From NCBI GenBank assembly GCA_902766305.1, contig CACXDE010000019.1, forward strand, positions 1 to 7,719: DNA of 7,719 nt, read 5' to 3'. Made by a program: the position numbers and the translations under genes. Below, piece after piece: positions 4,825 to 7,719 of this stretch; the first letter of the stretch is position 1, and the number at the start of each line of letters is the position of its first letter. Under the pieces are notes generated by a model, which had not been told where the DNA came from, made no database searches, and saw only the letters and a list, made by a program, of their open reading frames with translations. Source of the stretch: an uncultured Ruminococcus sp. GTDB lineage: Bacteria > Bacillota > Clostridia > Oscillospirales > Acutalibacteraceae.

Positions 4825-5820
4825 CTACCCCATTGCTTCAAATTTATCTACTATGCGCTTGAAATGATTCAGCATCCAGTCCTCAAAGCTGATATCAAAA
4901 ATATGTACCTTGTCATCAATATCAAGTGTAAAGGCGCAAAGCTTTCCTTTGAGGTCGCCGTCACAGATAAGATACATTGCGTTTGTTCCGCCCATTGCTG
5001 AAATCTCTACAAGACCGTTATAAAGCTCGGTTGATTTTTTACGGAAATTGCCTCCGCCAATACATGAAGCACCAAGATCCTCATACCAGCTGAACCATTT
5101 ATCATCATCAAGAGATGATGTAACAAGTGGATCTTTATCCTCTATTGTATACGAAATCGTGTAATAATCAGACCTTGCCCTGACGTGTTCAAGCGAGCAG
5201 GATGTTTCGCTGTGGTCGGTATAGTTATTATACTCCACCTCGTCAAGAGAATAAAGTCCTAAATCAGGACCTGCGCCGCCGTCTCCGACCTGAGTCAGAA
5301 AATCCACATAAGCCTGCGGAAATGTAACATTATGTCTTTTCTCAAAATCACGGACCTTTGACAGAGAGATTACAGAATTGAACTTATACTGATGCTTGTC
5401 TGCACCAAAAACACGGCATTCCCTGTCAAGCTCCCTGGCACGGTCAACAATTTTTATAAGATTAATTGCAAATGTCGAAAGCTTAGGCAGACTTGGTTCA
5501 GCTACGTGCTTTATACTGTCAAGACCGGTTATATTTACACTGCTGTCCTCACTCAGCTCATCCGCATAAAATGTTTCCTCGGAAAAGTCCTGCGGAACAT
5601 CCGACTGTATATCAGACGTGATATGCCTTACCCTGTCAAGACCGCTTATCTCCTGTATTTGCCCTTCACTTAATTTTTCAGGAATGAACGGAACATTATT
5701 ATCCTGCATCTGTTCATCACTGAACTCCTGCTCTACCGGACGGCAGAAATCAAGCCCCGTAATTTCAACTTTACTATTTTGCTCCATATTTTCTTTTTTG
5801 TCAAGACCTTCTACAGACAT
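4825..5820 (-). CDS. SUKH (SMI1/KNR4) domain protein with N-terminal GLD-motif tail
   Basis: A 331-residue protein with a C-terminal SMI1/KNR4 (SUKH) fold. The hallmark region is VRDFEKRHNVTFPQAYVDFL (156-175), then VGDGGAGPDLGLYSLDEV (178-195), W242 and W245, a GG-rich segment at 255-257, and the closing FEDWMLNHFK. SUKH proteins often act as immunity proteins against polymorphic toxins, but no toxin gene is visible here, so the role is open. Residues 1-115 are acidic, probably disordered, and carry four GLD motifs: VEGLD (3-7), EITGLD (19-24), EISGLD (57-62) and NITGLD (96-101). The last two are followed by basic/His segments DRVRHIT and DSIKHVA. I see no signal peptide or membrane segment. 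The ATG at 5820 has only a weak AAGG-type ribosome site, but the next ATG (5787) has none. It follows hepT by 59 nt, and both GGNCC sites of the window lie in this gene. Confidence 0.8.
   Translation of the reverse strand: MSVEGLDKKENMEQNSKVEITGLDFCRPVEQEFSDEQMQDNNVPFIPEKLSEGQIQEISGLDRVRHITSDIQSDVPQDFSEETFYADELSEDSSVNITGLDSIKHVAEPSLPKLSTFAINLIKIVDRARELDRECRVFGADKHQYKFNSVISLSKVRDFEKRHNVTFPQAYVDFLTQVGDGGAGPDLGLYSLDEVEYNNYTDHSETSCSLEHVRARSDYYTISYTIEDKDPLVTSSLDDDKWFSWYEDLGASCIGGGNFRKKSTELYNGLVEISAMGGTNAMYLICDGDLKGKLCAFTLDIDDKVHIFDISFEDWMLNHFKRIVDKFEAMG
5267..5271. other. GGNCC site (GGACC), one of only two in the window
   Basis: A predicted target of the R-M system encoded at 537-2341, lying in the SUKH coding region. 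I found no other GGNCC between 1 and 5266 by reading through the sequence. Confidence 0.7.
5352..5356. other. GGNCC site (GGACC), second of two in the window
   Basis: A second GGACC, 85 nt from the first and also in the SUKH gene. None was seen from 5357 to 7719. Methylation of both sites is expected if the methyltransferase is active. Confidence 0.7.
5516..5649. repeat. Near-identical 17-bp DNA repeat encoding GLD motifs
   Basis: CTGTCAAGACCGGTTAT (5516-5532) and CTGTCAAGACCGCTTAT (5633-5649) match at 16 of 17 bases. The 9-mer GTCAAGACC occurs a third time at 5800-5808. On the minus strand they encode three of the four GLD motifs with the same codons, suggesting duplication rather than convergence. 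Confidence 0.6.
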
Positions 5821-5879
5821 TTTTTATACCGCCTTTCTTTTCATAACATTTTATTGTCATATGTTAACTAATTAAGGTA

Positions 5880-6206
5880 TCATTCTATTTCCATTTTGAG
5901 AATAGGCAAATCATCTTTGATCGTATCCCATACTATCTGCATATTTACTCCGGAGTATCCGTGAACAATTCTGTTGCACATACCATAGAGCTGTTTCCAC
6001 GGAATCATACTGATCTCTGATTTTGTTTCATCAGAAAGAGATGTTTTGGCAAGCTCTCCTATCTGCATAAGATTAAATACACAGGCTTCAACACACATTT
6101 TATTCTGCTGAAATTGATCAAGTGAATAATATCCCCTACAATATTGCAGTATTGAGCAAATGTGATCATATATTTTTTGCAAAACCTGTTTATCCTTATT
6201 TTCCAT
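5880..6206 (-). CDS. hepT: HepT-like HEPN (DUF86) protein; catalytic Arg replaced by Cys
   Basis: A 108-residue all-helical HEPN protein of the HepT/DUF86 family, normally an RNase toxin silenced by AMP addition from its MntA partner. Family marks are CVFNLMQIGELAK (42-54), IPWKQLYGM (68-76), the motif region CNRIVHGYSGVN (77-88) and IVWDTIKDDLPILK (91-104). The usual motif is RX4HXY, commonly RNRLVHGY. Here His82 and Tyr84 are kept but the Arg position is Cys77, codon TGC at 5978-5976, one transition from CGC. The RNase activity is therefore probably lost or weakened (inference). I chose ATG at 6206 because it begins the conserved MENKDKQ region and has GGGGTGG just upstream. The in-frame ATG at 6287 would add 27 non-family residues that overlap mntA. 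The gene overlaps mntA by 11 nt, a tight co-translated pair. Confidence 0.85.
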   Translation of the reverse strand: MENKDKQVLQKIYDHICSILQYCRGYYSLDQFQQNKMCVEACVFNLMQIGELAKTSLSDETKSEISMIPWKQLYGMCNRIVHGYSGVNMQIVWDTIKDDLPILKMEIE

Positions 6207-6498
6207 ATATGACCACCCCGCTTTTTTGTATCTCCTTGTCAACTTCCGAATCAGGATAAACCTGAACAGAATCCAGCAGATCGACATTTTTATCCAGAGC
6301 TGTCACTACATCCTCGAGCAAACCGAAAAAGGCAAGCCCTTTAAGACCACTGTCTACAAAAATATCCACATCACTGTTTCTTTGAGCAATTCCTTTTGCA
6401 TATGAGCCGAAAAGAACAGCCCTTTTAATGTTATAATTATCAAATACAGGACGAAGCAAAGCCCTTATACCTTCTACAGAATATACCGTATCTGTCAT
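6196..6498 (-). CDS. mntA: MntA-like minimal nucleotidyltransferase antitoxin
   Basis: A 100-residue MNT-domain nucleotidyltransferase. In characterised pairs MntA transfers AMP from ATP onto the Tyr of the HepT RX4HXY motif, which neutralises the toxin. The GSX10DXD signature is complete: Gly31-Ser32 in LFGSYAKG, then Asp43 and Asp45 in NSDVDIFVD. The third acidic residue is Asp73 in KNVDLLD. The length is typical of the family. The ATG at 6498 has a perfect GGAGG at 6509-6505 with 6-nt spacing, located in the 12-nt gap after the uvrB stop. The gene is therefore likely read from the uvrB transcript, and it runs 11 nt into hepT. All catalytic residues look intact, in contrast to the altered toxin. 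Confidence 0.88.
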   Translation of the reverse strand: MTDTVYSVEGIRALLRPVFDNYNIKRAVLFGSYAKGIAQRNSDVDIFVDSGLKGLAFFGLLEDVVTALDKNVDLLDSVQVYPDSEVDKEIQKSGVVIYGK

Positions 6499-6510
6499 TA
6501 TTAACCTCCG

Positions 6511-7719
6511 TTATCCCTGAAGCTCCTTGATCTTATCCCTCAGGTATGCGGCGTGTTCAAATTCAAGAAGCTTTGCCGCCGCTTTCATTTCCTTGGTAAG
6601 CTGAGCAATAAGCTTTTCTCTCTCCGCCTTACTCATCTTAGTTTTGCCTCTGAGCTTCTCGTCCTTCTTTGAAGATATCTCAATGATATCGCTGACTTTC
6701 TTTATGATTGTCTTAGGCACAATGCCGTGTTCTTCGTTGTATTTCATCTGTATGCTTCTGCGGCGTTCTGTTTCGGTTATTGCCCTCTCCATTGAATCCG
6801 TCACCGAATCGGCATACATAATAACTTTTCCATCGGCATTTCTTGCGGCTCTGCCTATGGTCTGTATCAGACTTCTCTCACTCCTGAGAAAGCCTTCCTT
6901 ATCCGCATCCAGAATTGCCACAAGTGAAACCTCCGGAATATCCAGTCCCTCTCTCAGCAGATTGATCCCGACAAGCACATCAAATTCACCCAGTCTGAGA
7001 TCACGGATTATATTCATACGTTCCACCGTATCAATATCGTGGTGCATATACCGTACCTTGATACCCATGGTTTTGAGATAATCGGTAAGATCCTCAGCCA
7101 TCTTCTTCGTAAGTGTTGTTACAAGAGTTCTCTGCTGTTTTGGTATTCTTTCGTTTATTTCTGAAATAAGATCATCCATCTGTCCCTCAACAGGGCGGAC
7201 GCTGATTTCAGGATCAAGAAGTCCGGTCGGACGTATAACCTGTTCAGCAACGACTGCACTTTTTTCAAGCTCAAGGTCGCCGGGGGTTGCGCTTACGAAA
7301 ACTGCCTGATTTATATGGCTGTAAAATTCGTCAAAATTCAGAGGTCTGTTATCATATGCAGAGGGCAGACGGAAACCGTATTCAACAAGATTTTCCTTTC
7401 TTCCCCTGTCGCCGCCGTACATTCCTCTGACCTGCGGAAGCATTACATGTGATTCATCCACAAAAAGCAGGTAATCCTCCGGGAAGTAATCAAGAAGTGT
7501 ATACGGCACACTTCCCGGCTTTCTTCCGGAAAGAACACGGGAATAGTTTTCTATTCCACTGCAAAAGCCTATCTCACGGAGCATTTCAATATCATACCTT
7601 GTACGCTGTTCAATCCTCTGCGCTTCAAGAAGCTTTCCTCTTGCGTTAAAGTATTCTATCCGCTCCTCAAGCTCTGATTCTATCTCCTTTACCGCACGTT
7701 CTATTTTTTCTCTTGGCAC
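6511..7719 (-). CDS. uvrB: UvrABC system protein B (excision repair helicase subunit), C-terminal part, cut by window edge
   Basis: UvrB verifies DNA damage handed over by UvrA and recruits UvrC for dual incision in nucleotide excision repair. About 402 C-terminal codons are visible; the full protein is usually near 660 residues, so roughly 250 N-terminal residues lie beyond the window. The first visible codon, GTG, is internal. Helicase motifs occur in order: [19 protein letters not shown], Walker [52 protein letters not shown] and QTIGRAARN. The C-terminal UVR domain, which pairs with UvrC, is [20 protein letters not shown] followed by [10 protein letters not shown]. The stop is TAA at 6513-6511, followed closely by mntA. 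No frameshift or missing motif is visible. Confidence 0.97.
   Translation of the reverse strand: MPREKIERAVKEIESELEERIEYFNARGKLLEAQRIEQRTRYDIEMLREIGFCSGIENYSRVLSGRKPGSVPYTLLDYFPEDYLLFVDESHVMLPQVRGMYGGDRGRKENLVEYGFRLPSAYDNRPLNFDEFYSHINQAVFVSATPGDLELEKSAVVAEQVIRPTGLLDPEISVRPVEGQMDDLISEINERIPKQQRTLVTTLTKKMAEDLTDYLKTMGIKVRYMHHDIDTVERMNIIRDLRLGEFDVLVGINLLREGLDIPEVSLVAILDADKEGFLRSERSLIQTIGRAARNADGKVIMYADSVTDSMERAITETERRRSIQMKYNEEHGIVPKTIIKKVSDIIEISSKKDEKLRGKTKMSKAEREKLIAQLTKEMKAAAKLLEFEHAAYLRDKIKELQG

Noticed and set aside
5844..5866. 6-bp inverted repeat TAACAT/ATGTTA and a TTAACA/TATGAA promoter-like pair before the SUKH gene
   Set aside because: The stem is short and AT-only, the -10 is poor and the spacer is 16 nt. 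Too weak to call a promoter, operator or terminator, although the 59-nt gap leaves room for one.
5618..5875. Plus-strand open frame with a Cys/Ser-rich, hydrophobic-looking product opposite the SUKH N-terminus
   Set aside because: It mirrors the repeated GLD-coding DNA, lacks a ribosome site, and no other plus-strand gene exists in the window.
6207..6287. Longer HepT start at 6287
   Set aside because: The extra 27 residues overlap mntA out of frame, do not resemble the family, and the ATG at 6206 has a better ribosome site and the conserved N-terminus.
6644..7081. 145-codon plus-strand open frame inside uvrB
   Set aside because: Antisense to highly conserved UvrB helicase motifs. Its Ser/Ile-rich composition is typical of a shadow frame.

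Overview
The window reads as chromosomal DNA of a low-to-moderate GC Firmicute, most likely a gut or rumen Clostridium-class bacterium of the Ruminococcus type. That is an inference from strong Shine-Dalgarno (SD) sites, TTG start codons, about 40-42% GC by spot counts, and a divergent parE/parC-like topoisomerase pair. Every convincing gene lies on the minus strand, so transcription runs from high to low coordinates. Both edge genes are cut by the window: uvrB lacks its N-terminal part and the topoisomerase A-subunit gene lacks its C-terminal part.

From high to low coordinates, the first group is uvrB (excision repair helicase subunit), then a 12-nt gap to a MntA-type nucleotidyltransferase antitoxin gene, which overlaps a HepT-type HEPN gene by 11 nt. 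This is a MntA/HepT toxin-antitoxin module placed directly behind uvrB. The nucleotidyltransferase motif is intact. The HEPN protein has Cys where the family's catalytic Arg of the RX4HXY motif should be. Next comes a SUKH (SMI1/KNR4) protein with an acidic N-terminal tail carrying four Gly-Leu-Asp motifs.

About 480 nt without a gene follow (4346-4824). This stretch holds four separate imperfect tandem arrays with a 7-bp period but different unit sequences, and a 211-bp MITE-like inverted-repeat element. A near-consensus minus-strand sigma-A promoter (TTGACT, 17 nt, TATACT) lies inside the element and points at the second operon.

The second operon is a parE/gyrB-like ATPase subunit gene, a C5-cytosine DNA methyltransferase gene, an Eco47II-family type II restriction endonuclease gene and a parC/gyrA-like subunit gene. 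A complete restriction-modification (R-M) system, predicted to recognise GGNCC, therefore sits between the two subunit genes of one heterotetrameric topoisomerase. Junctions are a few nucleotides each, with SD sites overlapping upstream stop codons. A 7-bp direct repeat (TTAAGGA) marks both edges of the 1.8-kb cassette. GGNCC itself is rare here: I found 2 sites by eye where about a dozen would be expected, and both lie in the SUKH gene.

The individual gene families are all known. The points most worth a second look are the R-M cassette embedded in the topoisomerase operon with its footprint and site depletion, the HepT Arg-to-Cys change, and the heptad/MITE region that appears to supply the operon's promoter.
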